A stretch of DNA of 64,000 nucleotides. Source: Semisulcospira habei (taxonomy: Eukaryota > Mollusca > Gastropoda > Semisulcospiridae). How positions within the stretch are numbered: the stretch's first letter is position 1; each line of letters starts with the position of its first letter. Below are positions 10,266-21,194 of the stretch, piece after piece. The stretch is taken from NCBI GenBank assembly GCA_036245525.1, contig BTPG01000001.1, forward strand, positions 182,511,250-182,575,249. Direction: 5' to 3'. Position numbers and translations under genes: made by a program. Below the pieces are notes generated by a model. That model made no database searches and was not told the DNA's origin. It saw only the letters and a program-made list of their open reading frames with translations.

Positions 10266-11741
10266 TCATTTTTTTTTCACCATTGTTATAATGTGGCTAA
10301 AACCGTACGCGCGCATGTGATCCCAACGAAAGAAAATTTGTCGGCTAGACTGACACAATAAAGTATTGGAATTTGGTATAGCGCAAAGAGTTGCTTTAAC
10401 CACTGTCGGATAATCTTCCGAAACCATCCTTGTCTCAAGAAGCTGTTGGACCTTCCTCACATCTTCACATGATGGGATCAGCTTGGGTTTGTTCATGGTC
10501 ATTTTCCCGACCGACTGGGCTGCTGTAGCTGACACACATTCATACCAGTCCCCAGTGAAGACAGAGTCAAACCACTGTGCGTGCCTCAGAGAGCTCCTGT
10601 CGCCACCTGTCATCTGGACCATGCCCAAGCTGTTTGGATGCCTGTCACTGTTTGATCTGTGAACATTTTTTCAAGGCATGGCCTATGCGCATTGTGAGAT
10701 TGCCTTTTTTGAACTGATGTGTGTCCTCATCAAATTCTGCTAGCACTTTTACAGCCAGTACAACATGATCAAAGCTAGCTGAATTGATCACAGCATTTAA
10801 ACTTGTGATTTTCATTTCTGACCTCACTCTCAGAATCTTTAAATAGTCTCCCTAACTCCCGCATCCTGGAGCTGATTTGTCCAGCCGTGTGTTCATACTC
10901 AAGAAGCAAAGGGTCAGTTCTGATGAGATGGCTACCTCATCATCTCTCTGTCTGGCTAATACCTTATGATAGAAGGAAAAGTCAACGTCTAAGGGTATTG
11001 GAAGCATTAGCCTCCCACGTCGTGCCGCCAACTGAAACCCTCCTGGTTTCTGACAGCAATGTTTTGGGTGTACAGAGATCAGCTTTTTTTTATAGAGCCC
11101 TTTGCAATGGCTACAGGAGAGAAGGTCGTCTACCTTATTAGTTTTGGGACGATACTTAGGAATCAAACATCCTGATTTCTTTTCAAGAATGGCAACGTTA
11201 CGCATGTAATCACCCTCATTTTGTAGTCTGATCCATGCTTGATGTCTTTGCTTTGTCGCTTTTTTCATCGACAAAATTTTAGCAATGTCTGCCTCATCTG
11301 CATGGACATCTTGTAAGTGCGTGCTCATTTTCAAGACAAGCTTGCTAAACAATTTGCATGCATGTTTCTTGTCCCATTTGTACTTTCCCTCTCTGCAACA
11401 CGTGCACACCTGTTTCTTCTGTAAGCGCTCTTTCCCCACCCGCAACGTCATGTTCCTTCTGCCTATCCACATTCTCATTGCCACCCCCTAATTCACCCCC
11501 TAACGCACACTGCACCTTGCTGGTACTTGCTTCACTGACACCTGCCCACCCTGAACCTGTCACTTTGAAATCTAACATACTCAATACAATACTGTCTGTG
11601 TCAGATATCCCAGAGATTGATGGCGACACACCATCTGAATCCTGTGAGCTCGAGCCAGGAACAAACTCCTCCTCGTCATCACTGTCCTTGTATTGCGATG
11701 CGCTTGCACTCTCAGGTCCATCCCAGGCTCTATTTGCCAAC
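10266..11741 (-). pseudogene. N-terminal and central part of tyrosine-recombinase-like gene
   Basis: From 11741 down, the minus strand gives an acidic start (ANRAWDGPESASASQYKDSD) preceded by a good splice acceptor (pyrimidine tract then CAG at 11742-11744). A Cys/His region follows (SCSHCKGLYKKKLISVHPK then HCCQK), then a frameshift, ISSRMRELGRLFKDSES, SASFDHVVLAVKVLAEFDE, IGHALKKCSQIKQ, and WFDSVFTGDWYECVSATA with MNKPKLIPSCEDV, ending near ITMVKKK at 10266. The order matches a large, uncharacterised animal family whose C-terminus is recombinase-like (8687-9500). Several frameshifts break it. An upstream exon may lie at 18588-18790. Confidence 0.5.
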
Positions 11742-11952
11742 TGGTAAAAGAGAAGAAAAAAAAAGCTGCATTAGGACAGAAACAGCCCAATTTTGGTTTA
11801 AGGGGCCTTGCACAAGAATAAAAAGAGTAATCCTGTGTATGATCGATTTACATATGTGTGACCTCGGTGACGAAGGCTGGCTTCTGCAGCAGCAAAATCC
11901 ATGTTTCTGAAAATGTAAGCAGTTTTCACACATCTGTCAACCCCGCGTGACC

Positions 11953-11965
11953 CTTTTAGAGAGGT
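11953..11965. repeat. left target-site duplication of A2
   Basis: CTTTTAGAGAGGT here is repeated at 18371-18383, immediately outside the two ends of LINE A2 (the first C on the right may belong to the tail). Confidence 0.92.
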
Positions 11966-12610
11966 GCCTACCCGGCACCGGCCTCCACGTGGCGTGGGTG
12001 GGTAGTCCACTCGGTCCCTGACTGAGTGGGCTAGCAGACGGGTGCCATCTTTGTCCAGGATTAGGACTTGATGTCAGCAGATATGTTGTTCAGTCTTTTT
12101 CACTGGTCCGGTTTTTAAGGAGCTGTGCTTACCCAGGTCTTACCATGTTGGATTGGTCCTTAAAAATACGCGTGAGCTTTTGGTCCTTTGGATCCCAAGT
12201 GTTTGCCGTGCTTGGAGACCCGTGTCGGGGGAGAAGAGGATCCTGGTGGCTGAAACACTCCACTTTGGCCTTGACTTCTGCCTAAACGGGAGGCTAGTCG
12301 TACCGGCCTAGTCAATCGGCTCTTGTCACGTCGAGCCCTATCCCCCTGTTGACATGCGGGTTGTTATACGGAGCACCATGCTATAACCTCTGATGCTGAT
12401 TGGGTGCTTTACGCCAGTATTCCCCTGTATTCAACAGTGTGATAGAAGGCGGTGGCTCAAACGGTTCAATCGGGCTTACCCCCTTGAGTATATCTTTCGG
12501 GCAGTCTCCATTGTGCGTCGGCTGGAGACCCGCCGACAATTGCACTTTCCCTTGTTGGGCTCGGTGGCGGGCGGGGACCCCCGGGGGATGAATATCTATA
12601 ATACTATAAT

Positions 12611-14454
12611 ATGGAAAATATCAAAAAACCAAAACTGGCACCAAAGCGGCACATAGCCACTGACATTGACCTTGAAAATGATAGCGACTCTGATTGTGGG
12701 GAAGTGACGCCTCAGGTTTCGGCCGTCTGGCCTCGCTTTCTCATTATCCACAGCAAAGTTAAAGAGAAGCCTGTTTCCAAGCTGCACCCTTTCCTGGTGG
12801 GGGAGACCCTCAGGAGCCGTGTTGGCAGGCCTGAGGCCCAGCGCCTCAGGTCTGGTGACTTATTGGTAGAGTGCCGTACCCGGGCACACTCCAATGGGCT
12901 ACTGAGGCTCTCCTCCATCGGAGACACTCCAGTGGAGGTCACTCCCCACAAAACAATGAATTCCTCTAGAGGAGTGATTAAAGATCAAGCATTGGCCGAA
13001 CTGACGGAACGCAAGCTGGATGTCTTCCAGAACAAGTGCCTGCGACGGATCATGAAGGTCTTCTGGCCAAACATGATTACAAACGAGGAACTACGGAAGA
13101 GAGCAGGCGCAGACAGCATCGCTGAAACCATCGCCACACGGAGATGGAGATGGCTAGGCCACGTTTGCAGAATGTCACCTGACTCATTACCAAGGGTGGC
13201 ACTGAGATGGACACCACAGGGGAAGAGAAACCGTGGGCGACCAAAGGAGACGTGGCGCCGAACCGTGGAGCGAGAGCTCAAGAACAGAGGCCTTACTCTG
13301 CAAACAGCACCCAAAATAGCAGCTGACAGACAAAAGTGGCGCTCCCTTGCCGTCGCCTCAAGCACCAGACGGCGCAGAGAGGACTGAATGAATTGGCCGA
13401 ACTGTCTGACGATGAACTTGTACGGAACCTTAAGTCACAGGGGGTGACCTACGTCAGGCGCTTCATTTCCAAACGAGGTGGTAGGGAGATCCGTCTCCCT
13501 ACCATCATCCTGACGTTTGGCACCCCCACAGCTCCTACTACCATCTGGGGAGGTTACTACTCCCTAAAAGTGAAAAAGTACGTCCCTCTCCCCCTTCGGT
13601 GCTTTAAGTGCCAAAAGTATGGCCATGGGCAGAAGACATGCCGCCAGGCAGAGGCCCTATGCGGCCGTTGCACTAAGCCCGGACACTCTGCTGAGTCCTG
13701 CACAGCCATCCCCCTGTGTGTGAATTGCCAGGGGGCGCATATGGCTTCGGACAAGAAGTGCCCTCGTTGGATCTCCGAGTGCAGGATTCAGCAGGTGCGT
13801 GTGGAGAAGGGGCTGTCCTTTGCGGACGCAAAAAAACTGGTTGACGGTCCTGGTGCAGCTGAGGCGGCGCCAAACTCAAATAACAACTTTGTGTATACTT
13901 TCAGTGCTGCGGTGGCAGGCAAGCGCCCCACCAAAGACTTCTCTTGTCAAACCCCAACTTCTTGGTTGGGGGCGGAGCCTCGGATCCTCTCACCCCTGGA
14001 GAGTAATCCTCCTCCGGTGGTGACGAGGAGCCAGGGAACGCAGAGGGCGGACGCTACCGGTCCGGTGGCACCGCCTTCTGCTGCCCCTAAGCCTCAGCCC
14101 CCACCCAAACCTGCTAGTTTGTCAACACCAAAGGTTTCTGGCTCTGGTCAGCCTTCTAAGGCCGCTAACTCTAGCGGCAGGAACGCTGCCCAGGACCAGA
14201 AGTCAAAGAAATCTATGGGACCGCCGTACGCACGGGCCCAGAAGGGGAACATTGATGTCCCCCTTCAAAACAAATATGCTGTGTTGGAGGAGCAGATGGA
14301 GGGAGTGGAAGTTGTCGATGCTGCGGCAGCTCCACCCCCTTCATCTCCTAGGATCCAGAGGAGGCCCGGGAGCCGGCCCCCCTCTGTTTCTCCGACTCCT
14401 TCCAAGGCAAAGGACAAAGGGGGGAAAAACTCCGCACCCCCAGATAAGACATAA
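12611..14454 (+). pseudogene. LINE A2 ORF1 (Gag-like, three zinc knuckles), split by an insertion
   Basis: ORF1 occupies 12611-13003 and 13405-14454. The first block is exactly 131 codons and the second opens in the next codon, so excising the insert and one duplication copy leaves a 480-codon frame. ORF1 proteins of I-like LINEs bind the element RNA in ribonucleoprotein particles. Around ancestral residues 195-255 lie CFKCQKYGHGQKTC and CGRCTKPGHSAESC (both C-x2-C-x4-H-x4-C) and a third knuckle starting CVNCQGAH. The rest is Pro/Ser/Ala-rich and basic. The stop TAA at 14452-14454 is two bases before the ORF2 ATG, which suggests coupled reinitiation. Confidence 0.88.
13004..13391 (+). mobile_element. 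RTE-like LINE 3' tail inserted in A2 ORF1
   Basis: A 388-bp fragment is flanked by the 13-bp duplication ATTGGCCGAACTG (12991-13003 and 13392-13404). It encodes only the end of an RTE-type RT: LDVFQNKCLRRIMKVFWP, then RRWRWLGHVCRMSPDSLPR, TPQGKRNRGRPKETWRRT and RQKWRSLAVASS, stopping at TGA inside a short TGAATGA tail. It resembles LINE B and LINE D in domain style but is a different family. The insertion shifts the ORF1 frame. Confidence 0.93.
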
Positions 14455-14456
14455 TC

Positions 14457-17400
14457 ATGGACTCTCTGCTTCAGTGGAATTGTCGTGGTTTTCAAGCTAA
14501 CTTTGAGGAATTACGTCTTTTAGTCAAGTGCTATAACCCCTCAGTAATATCTCTTCAGGAGACTTACCTGAAGACTTCTGACCCTGTGTCCTTTAATGGT
14601 TTTAACGCTATACATAAAGGCTCTGATTCGGAGAGGCGCTCGGGTGGAGTGGCTCTTCTCATTAGTAGCCAAATTTTATGTAGCCCCGTTAGCATCGACA
14701 CCTGTCTTCAGGCTGTCGCAGCTCGGGTTACCTTGAAGAAGACCATAACTATATGCAGTATTTACCTGCCACCATCCCTGCGGGTCTGTAGTAATGATTT
14801 TTTTAATTTAGTTGATCAACTGCCCCCTCCCTTTATTCTCATGGGGGATTTTAACGGTCACGCTCACCTTTGGGGTAGTGACCACTGTGATGGCAGAGGT
14901 CAGATGTTAGAAGATGTTTTTTCTCAACTTAATCTATGTGTCTTTAACGATGGTTCACCTACATACTCTAACCCAGGTTCAGGATCTAGTTCTGTTCTAG
15001 ACCTCACTGTGTGTGATCCTTCTCTCATGCTGGACTTTGACTGGAAGGTTCACGATGACCTGTGTGGTAGTGACCACTTCCCAGTAGTCCTGTCATCGGT
15101 CAGCTGTGGGGAGGATCCGCCGGTGGGGCGCTGGAATCTTAAGAAAGCTAACTGGCCTCTGTTCGCCTCCCTCTGTCAGTCTCGTCTTACAGAGGAGGTG
15201 GTCATGTCATCTGAAGAACCTATTTCTTCTTTTACTACTATTTTGTTGGACGTAGCGGGTGAAACCATCCCTAAAACTTCCGCATCAGTCCCTCGAAAGC
15301 CGAGAGTACCATGGTTCAATGAAGAGTGCCGCAAGGCCCAAATAGCGCGCAAATCTGCTCAGCGACGTGCTTTCCGTAATCCGTCGCAAGTAAATATTTT
15401 AACCTTTAAAAGACAGAGGGCGAAAGCCCGTTACATTTTAAAACGTGAACGCCGTGCTTCCTGGAGACGCTTCGTCTCATCTTTAACTTCTCGGACTCCG
15501 TCCCAGAAAGTATGGAAGGCTGTTCGGAGAATTAGGGGCAGAGGTGGCTCGGCTTCTGTTGGCCATCTTAGAGATGGTGTCAGTTTGGTTACAGATAAAA
15601 AAGCTGTGGCCAATTTGCTTGCCTCCACCATTGCCCATAATTCTTCAACAGAGCATTATTCACCTTTCTTCCAGAGAGAGAAGGAGAAACGAGAGTCTCG
15701 TATTTGTGATTTTGAGTCCGATAACTCAGAAGACTATAATGTCCCGTTTACATTATCAGAATTGCAGCAAGCTTTGCAGAAATGTAATGACTCTGCTGCT
15801 GGCCTAGATACCGTCCACTATCAATTCCTAACGCATCTGCCTGAGAGGTCACTCCTTGTACTTCTCAAGGCCTTTAACCATATCTGGAGAACTGGTCATT
15901 TTCCGGCGTCTTGGCGCCAGGCTGTGGTTGTACCGATCCCCAAGCCGGGTAAGGATCCTTCCGACCCGGGCAACTACCGGCCTATCGCTTTGACATCATG
16001 TTTATGTAAAACTATGGAGCGCCTGGTCAACGCCCGCCTGGTGTGGCATCTTGAGTCACAGGGTCTCCTCACAGACCTCCAGTGCGGTTTCCGGCGCTTC
16101 CGTAGTACAACTGACCATTTAGTCCGCTTTGAATCATTTATTCGAGATTCTTTTGTCAACAAGCAGCATGTCTATGCAATTTTTTTCGATCTTGAGAAGG
16201 CGTATGACACTACCTGGAAGTATGGCATAATGTCTGACTTGTTGGACATGGGTTTTAAAGGGCACCTGCCCGTTTTTATTCACAATTTTTTGACTAACCG
16301 GTCGTTCCATGTCCGTGTGGGCTCCACCCTCTCCGACTCCTTTGAACAGGAGATGGGTGTCCCACAGGGCAGCATTCTATCTCCTGTTTTATTTAGTATT
16401 AAAATTAATAACATTGTAAAGGCCGTCAAGGATGATTCTGAATGCTCTTTGTTTGTTGACGACTTTGCTTTGTGCGCACGTGGTCGAGGACTTGCGTCCC
16501 TTGAGAGGCGCTTGCAGCTGTGCGTTGATCGCATCCAGCGGTGGGTGTCTCTCAATGGATTCAAGTTCTCGCCCTCCAAGACTGTTTGTGTGCATTTTAC
16601 TAACCAGACGAAATTTTTTCCAGAACCTAGCCTGAGCATTGCTGGAGTGCCAATTAAGGTGGCCGAGGAGGCAAAGTTTCTGGGGGTCATTTTTGACAAA
16701 AGACTTACCTTCCGCAACCATATTAATTACCTTAGAACCTCTTGTCAGAAGGCTCTCGACATTCTTCGTGTCGTCGGTCGTACTGACTGGGGTGCGGACC
16801 GTACTGTCTTACTTCGTCTGTACCGGGCCCTTGTTCGGTCCAAACTGGATTACGGCTCTGTGGTGTATGGCTCAGCTTCCAAGTCTGTGCTACAGCGTCT
16901 GAACACAATTCACCATCAGGGTCTGCGGATATGTCTTGGGGCCTTCAGGACGTCTCCAGTTCCTAGTCTGTATGCCGAGGCAGGGGAGCCTTCTCTCAAG
17001 CTCCGCCGCATCCGCCTCATGCTCAGCTACGTTCTGAAACTGAAGGCCCATCCAGACAATCCTGCCTATGATTGTGTTTTTAAACCATTGTTTGCAGAGA
17101 TTTACGATACCCATCCGGGAGCTGTCCGTCCACTTTCTTTCCGTGTCCGACCTCATCTGCAGGCGGCCGGATTGGACCTGGACAGAGTTTCGGAATCCCT
17201 GCAACACATCACTCCACCTTGGCTCTTACCAGTTCCTGACATCTTGCTGGACTTGACTGCCCACAAGAAAGACTCTACTCCACCAGCCATATACCAACAG
17301 AGCCTCAATGAACTGCTTTCAATTTTTCCTGGCTATTGTCGCATCTATACCGATGGGTCAAAGTCTGAGGATGGGAGAGTGGCTGCGGCCGCAGTATCCT

Positions 17401-18149
17401 CTCGCCATCCTTGACGCCCATTTAAGCACCGCCTCCCAGACCACTCATCTGTATTTAGTGCGGAACTGCAGGCGGTTCTGCTGGCACTCAAGCATGCTTA
17501 TCGATCTAGAGAAAGGAACTTCCTGATTCTGTCTGACTCTCTTTCTGCCCTGCAGGCCCTTCAGGGCACGGGAAATGACCACCCACTGCTGGTGCAGATC
17601 AGAGAGCTCCACGCGGACTTGATGAAGGAATATTATGATATCATTTTTATTTGGGTGCCAGGGCATGTGGGCATTGAAGGCAACAGGATCGCAGATTCTG
17701 CTGCCAACGATGCCCGCAATGACCCTGTCCCTGACACACAGACTGTTTATAGTGATTTTAGACATGTGGCTAGTGCGTACATAGCCCGTGAGTGGCAGTC
17801 CGAGTGGGACAAAGAGGAAGCTAACAAGCTGCATGAAGCCCTTCCTAAGTTGTCCGACGGTCTACCTTATCGCTGCGGCAGCCGCCGTGAGGAGACTGTC
17901 CTGGCTCGGCTCCACATCGGCCACACGTATGTTACGCACTCTTATTTACTTAAACAGGAGGAGCGTCCATGGTGTTATGCCTGCGACGAGCAGTACTCTG
18001 TTCAACACTTTTTGTTGTCTTGTGCTGATCTAATCGACACAAGGTATAAACATTTCACAGCAGACTCCTTGAAGGTTTTGTTCCGGGATGTGCCCCCGGA
18101 CAAGATCTTCAGTTTTCTGAGAGAGTGCCATATTTTTAATAAGATTTGA
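14457..18149 (+). pseudogene. LINE A2 ORF2: endonuclease, RT, RNase H, one nonsense codon
   Basis: About 1230 codons. The AP-like endonuclease covers residues 1-220 (LLQWNCRG, SLQETYLK, ILMGDFNGHAH, GSDHFPVVLS). The RT follows around 470-740 (GNYRPIALTSCLCKTMERLV, FFDLEKAYDTTW, GVPQGSILSPVLF, FVDDFALCARG with its catalytic DD). RNase H is near 960-1090 (YTDGSKSEDG, FSAELQAVLLAL, ILSDSLSALQAL, WVPGHVGIEGNRIADSAA). The C-terminal knuckle CYACDEQYSVQHFLLSC is C-x2-C-x7-H-x4-C. It would nick target DNA and copy the RNA by target-primed synthesis. The only defect I see is TGA at 17412-17414 (AGA in A3), just inside RNase H after its first Asp. Confidence 0.93.
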
Positions 18150-18370
18150 GCGTTTATAGATTATGATGTTTCTATTATTTTGACCTTTTTGAGAGTCTTC
18201 CGACGTTTTCTTTAAAGACCTGTGCGACATTTTAGCCTGACATATTTTTAAGGTATATTTACATCATGTCTTAAGACCTTTCTTTTAGTCTGGCTGACCA
18301 GATTTTTACCCTTCCCGCCGTGAGATGGCCTTAGTTGCCTGCTCGGCGTTAAACCAAAATAACTAACTAA

Positions 18371-18383
18371 CTTTTAGAGAGGT
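18371..18383. repeat. right target-site duplication of A2
   Basis: Copy of CTTTTAGAGAGGT, directly after the CTAA tail. Confidence 0.92.
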
Positions 18384-18587
18384 CACTCAAATTGGTATGT
18401 TTACAAAGGTCTTGCCACAAAGTATCCTTGGGCCAAGCTTGAATGTGGCTTGAATAGTCTCCGAGAAAATGCCACCATTAAAGTTTACCATGGACGACGG
18501 ACAGACGACCAGTGGCCCAGAACATAAACTCACTTTTGCTTCGCACGCGAGCCAATAAAATGAAGATGATCATAGAATCACTTACCA

Positions 18588-18790
18588 GTTTGTAATTGTG
18601 GGCATTCCGCTGCCGTCTATGCACCCTCCTACCAGACGCACTCTCTCCGGCAGAGGCTGGGCTATCCTGCTGCAGCTGACTAATTTTGCCATGGGCCTTG
18701 GTCATGTGCCATGGAAGGGGCGTGCTTGTCCACTTCCATAGATCCCGATGAGTTTGGACATCCTGCTGCCATCTGGTGCTGGGTGTGTGC
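18588..18790 (-). pseudogene. candidate upstream exon of the tyrosine-recombinase-like gene
   Basis: The minus-strand frame includes HTPSTRWQQDVQTHRDLWKW, TKAHGKISQLQQDSPASAG and GRRVHRRQRNAHNYKL, then meets a consensus donor GTAAGT at 18587. The next minus-strand acceptor with an open phase-0 frame is at 11741, so A2 would lie inside the intron, which was about 0.4 kb before the insertion. The frame is protein-like, but I do not recognise this segment alone. The 5' boundary is unsure. Confidence 0.35.
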
Positions 18791-18839
18791 AGAAAGTCCT
18801 GAGTGTGGCCAAAACAGTGCTGCAAACATGTCAAATGCA

Positions 18840-19006
18840 ACCAAGTAAACTTGACATTTTGGATCAGATATATACATAATTACTGCAGTACCCCCAGCCC
18901 CCTACGAACAATAACTGGTAATACAGTAACATGGGTGAAACTTTTTCCGTTTTAGAACGGAATCCGCTTTTGAAAAAAAGCTGTAGACGGAACTTCCGTT
19001 TTGAGG

Positions 19007-19040
<34 letters not shown>

Positions 19041-19884
19041 TTTTTCTGTGTTGCGATACTGATGACAGTGGCGTAGCAGGCAAAACGTTGACAATAGTTA
19101 TGATGTTGAAGACAGTTAAATGTGGCAAGGTGACATTTTCTTCAGCGCCGCGGGGCGTTGCCCCTGCACCCCACCAGGGGCCACGCCCCTGGACCCCCTT
19201 TCAGTTTTTCAAAAATTTGGCTGTTTCACCCATGCAGTAAAAAGCGACACTTCAGTTGCACAATCTGAAACATCTGTTCGTGGAAGTCTGTTCTTCGAAT
19301 CGCGAGACAATTTTGCGTACGAGGATTGAAATATACACTGAAATCTGGTGCCATTTTTGTTTTGTCATAGTGCATGTATGAAGTTACTTTTCGATCACAA
19401 TCACACATGTCAGAAAAAAAGCAACAAAATCGCGTGACAGATTGACCTTGTAAGGGTGTTTACTGTTATTGAACGAATTCCTTTCATTGAGGAAGAAAGC
19501 TTTTGTTAAAATCGTGGAGTTCTATTATCTTTTATTACAAGACTGAGCAGCAGTCGACCGGCCCATAGCAGACGTCTCAGTTTTCTCGGCGAAGCGGGTC
19601 AGTATCGGCTGACTGTGCAATTGTATCAGATTGGGAGCATCTCAGTTAAATAACTGAGCTGAATTAGTACACTTGGGCGTGCTCTTAAATAAAGAAATAT
19701 TGCATAAAAGTTACAAAGTAAAGTAGTTATAGCACTGTCAGGGGAGAGAAATGTGCATGATCGACCAGTGATCATAGATCTACTGTGGCCAAAGCACAAA
19801 AAAAAAAAGAGATAGGAAAGAGAGGGGGCGCTAAGAGAGTGGCTGAAAGCAATGCATATGGAAGCCCCCCCCCCCCCCCCCCCC
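18840..19884. other. non-coding stretch with poly(A) run and GC-rich hairpins
   Basis: Contains an A-run (19007-19037), a GTGGCGTAGC motif of the sort often seen at transposon ends (about 19069), two GC-rich hairpins (separate entry) and a 21-nt C-run (19865-19885) abutting LINE B. No supported gene. Confidence 0.5.
19152..19192. repeat. paired GC-rich hairpins
   Basis: GGGGCGTTGCCCC (19152-19164) is a perfect 5-bp stem with a 3-nt loop, and CCAGGGGCCACGCCCCTGG (19174-19192) a perfect 8-bp stem with a 3-nt loop. They sit in otherwise AT-rich DNA. Confidence 0.9.
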
Positions 19885-19885
19885 C

Positions 19886-21006
19886 AGTCTCTGGAGTGGA
19901 GCTCCCCGCTGTATGTCAACTTTGTGGATTATGAGAAAGCATTTGACAGTGTGGACCGAGAGACTCTGTGGAAACTCCTACGACACTACGGTGTACCCAC
20001 AAAGCTCGTCCGCCTGATCAAGAGCAGCTACAATGGCATGACATGTCGCGTGATCCACGAAGGGCAGTTCACCAGGGAGCTCCAGGTCAGAACCGGTGTC
20101 AGGCAGGGGTGTCTGCTGTCTCCGTTCCTCTTCCTACTGGCCATAGACTGGGTCATGAAGATGACCACAGAGCACAGACGAAGTGGAATACAGTGGACAC
20201 TGTGGACACAGCTTGACGACCTCGATTTTGCAGACGACTTGGCATTACTGTCCCACACTCATCAACAAATGCAGGACAAGACCACGAGGCTTGCTGACAT
20301 CTCGTCCCAAGTGGGCCTCTCCATTCACAAACAGAAAACAAAGACAATGAGGCTGAACGCAACCAGGGAAGAACCAGTCTTGCTTGCTGGCACCCCGTTG
20401 GAGGAGGTGGAGTCCTTCACCTATCTCGGGAGCATCATAGACAAAAAAGGCGGCACTGATGCAGATGTCAGAGCACGAATCGGTAAAGCCAGAGCAGCCT
20501 TTCTCCAGTTGAAAAAAGTGTGGAGCTCCAGAGAGCTGTCACAACACACCAAAGTCCGGATTTTCAACTCCAATGTAAAAGCAGTTCTCTTATATGGAGC
20601 AGAGACTTGGAGATTGACAAAAACCACAGTCAACAGAGTACAGACTTTCATGAACAGTTGCCTTAGAAGAATTTTGAAAATCCACTGGCCAGAGAAGATC
20701 AGCAACGTCAGACTCTGGGAGAGAACAGAGCAGATAACAGCAGAGAATGAAATTGGGCGAAGAAGATGGGGATGGATCGGTCACAGTCTGAGAAAGCCAG
20801 CTTCCAGTATCACTAGGCAGGCATTGTCATGGAACCCCCAGGGAAAGAGGAAAAGAGGTAGGCCGAGAAACTCCTGGCATCGAGACCTCCAAGCAGACAT
20901 CAAGAAACTGGGAACCACCTGGAGTAGAATCGAAGGAGAAGCACAGGACAGGAGTTGCTGGAGGTCTCTCGTCGACGGCCTATACCCGGGTAGGGGTGAC
21001 AGGCGT
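19886..21006 (+). mobile_element. LINE B copy B4, 5'-truncated, tail lost
   Basis: It starts in the RT at SLEWSSPLYVNFVDYEKAFD directly after a 21-nt C-run and reads without interruption through GVRQGCLLSPFLF, LDFADDLALLSHTHQQM and [15 protein letters not shown] to GDRR at 21006. The normal last Lys codon, stop and TAAG tail are missing; unrelated sequence (ACACGTAACTC) follows at once. No target duplication is seen. The C-run and lost tail suggest rearrangement after insertion. The RT palm motifs are intact, but the endonuclease and RT fingers are absent. Confidence 0.9.
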
Positions 21007-21034
21007 ACACGTAACTCTCGCTGTATTGCTAACA

Positions 21035-21078
21035 ATTCTTACTCATTTCCTGTATCCCGTCACTAAGTGCACTTGAGA
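21035..21078 (+). repeat. DIRS-like terminal inverted repeat, left
   Basis: 44 bp identical to the reverse complement of 25270-25313, running from ATTCTTACTC to CACTTGAGA. Confidence 0.93.
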
Positions 21079-21194
21079 TTTGAGAGCAACAGTGGTAATG
21101 AGCGTAAAGGCTAAGTCATGCTGAAATGACGAGCAGCCTTATCTCTACTTCTTTGCCAGATACCTGTCCATCACCACCCGACATAAGGTGAATT

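Larger units (their letters stand above)
11966..18370 (+). mobile_element. LINE A copy A2, near-complete I-like element
   Basis: This is a 6.4 kb LINE with a 13-bp target duplication on both sides. In order it has a roughly 645-bp 5' UTR, ORF1 (Gag-like with zinc knuckles), two bases, ORF2 (endonuclease, RT, RNase H, C-terminal zinc knuckle), a 3' UTR with a short inverted motif around GCTCGGCGTTAAACC, and a tail of CTAA repeats. CCHC-type ORF1 plus RNase H in ORF2 is the I-superfamily layout (I/Nimb/R1-like), and a short-repeat tail instead of poly(A) fits. Compared with A3, ORF1 is interrupted by a 388-bp insertion and ORF2 by one stop. It probably sits in an intron of the minus-strand gene on either side. 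Confidence 0.93.

Noticed and set aside
19626..19919. 97-codon minus ORF
   Set aside because: It spans the C-run at the LINE B4 junction and has no recognisable domain.
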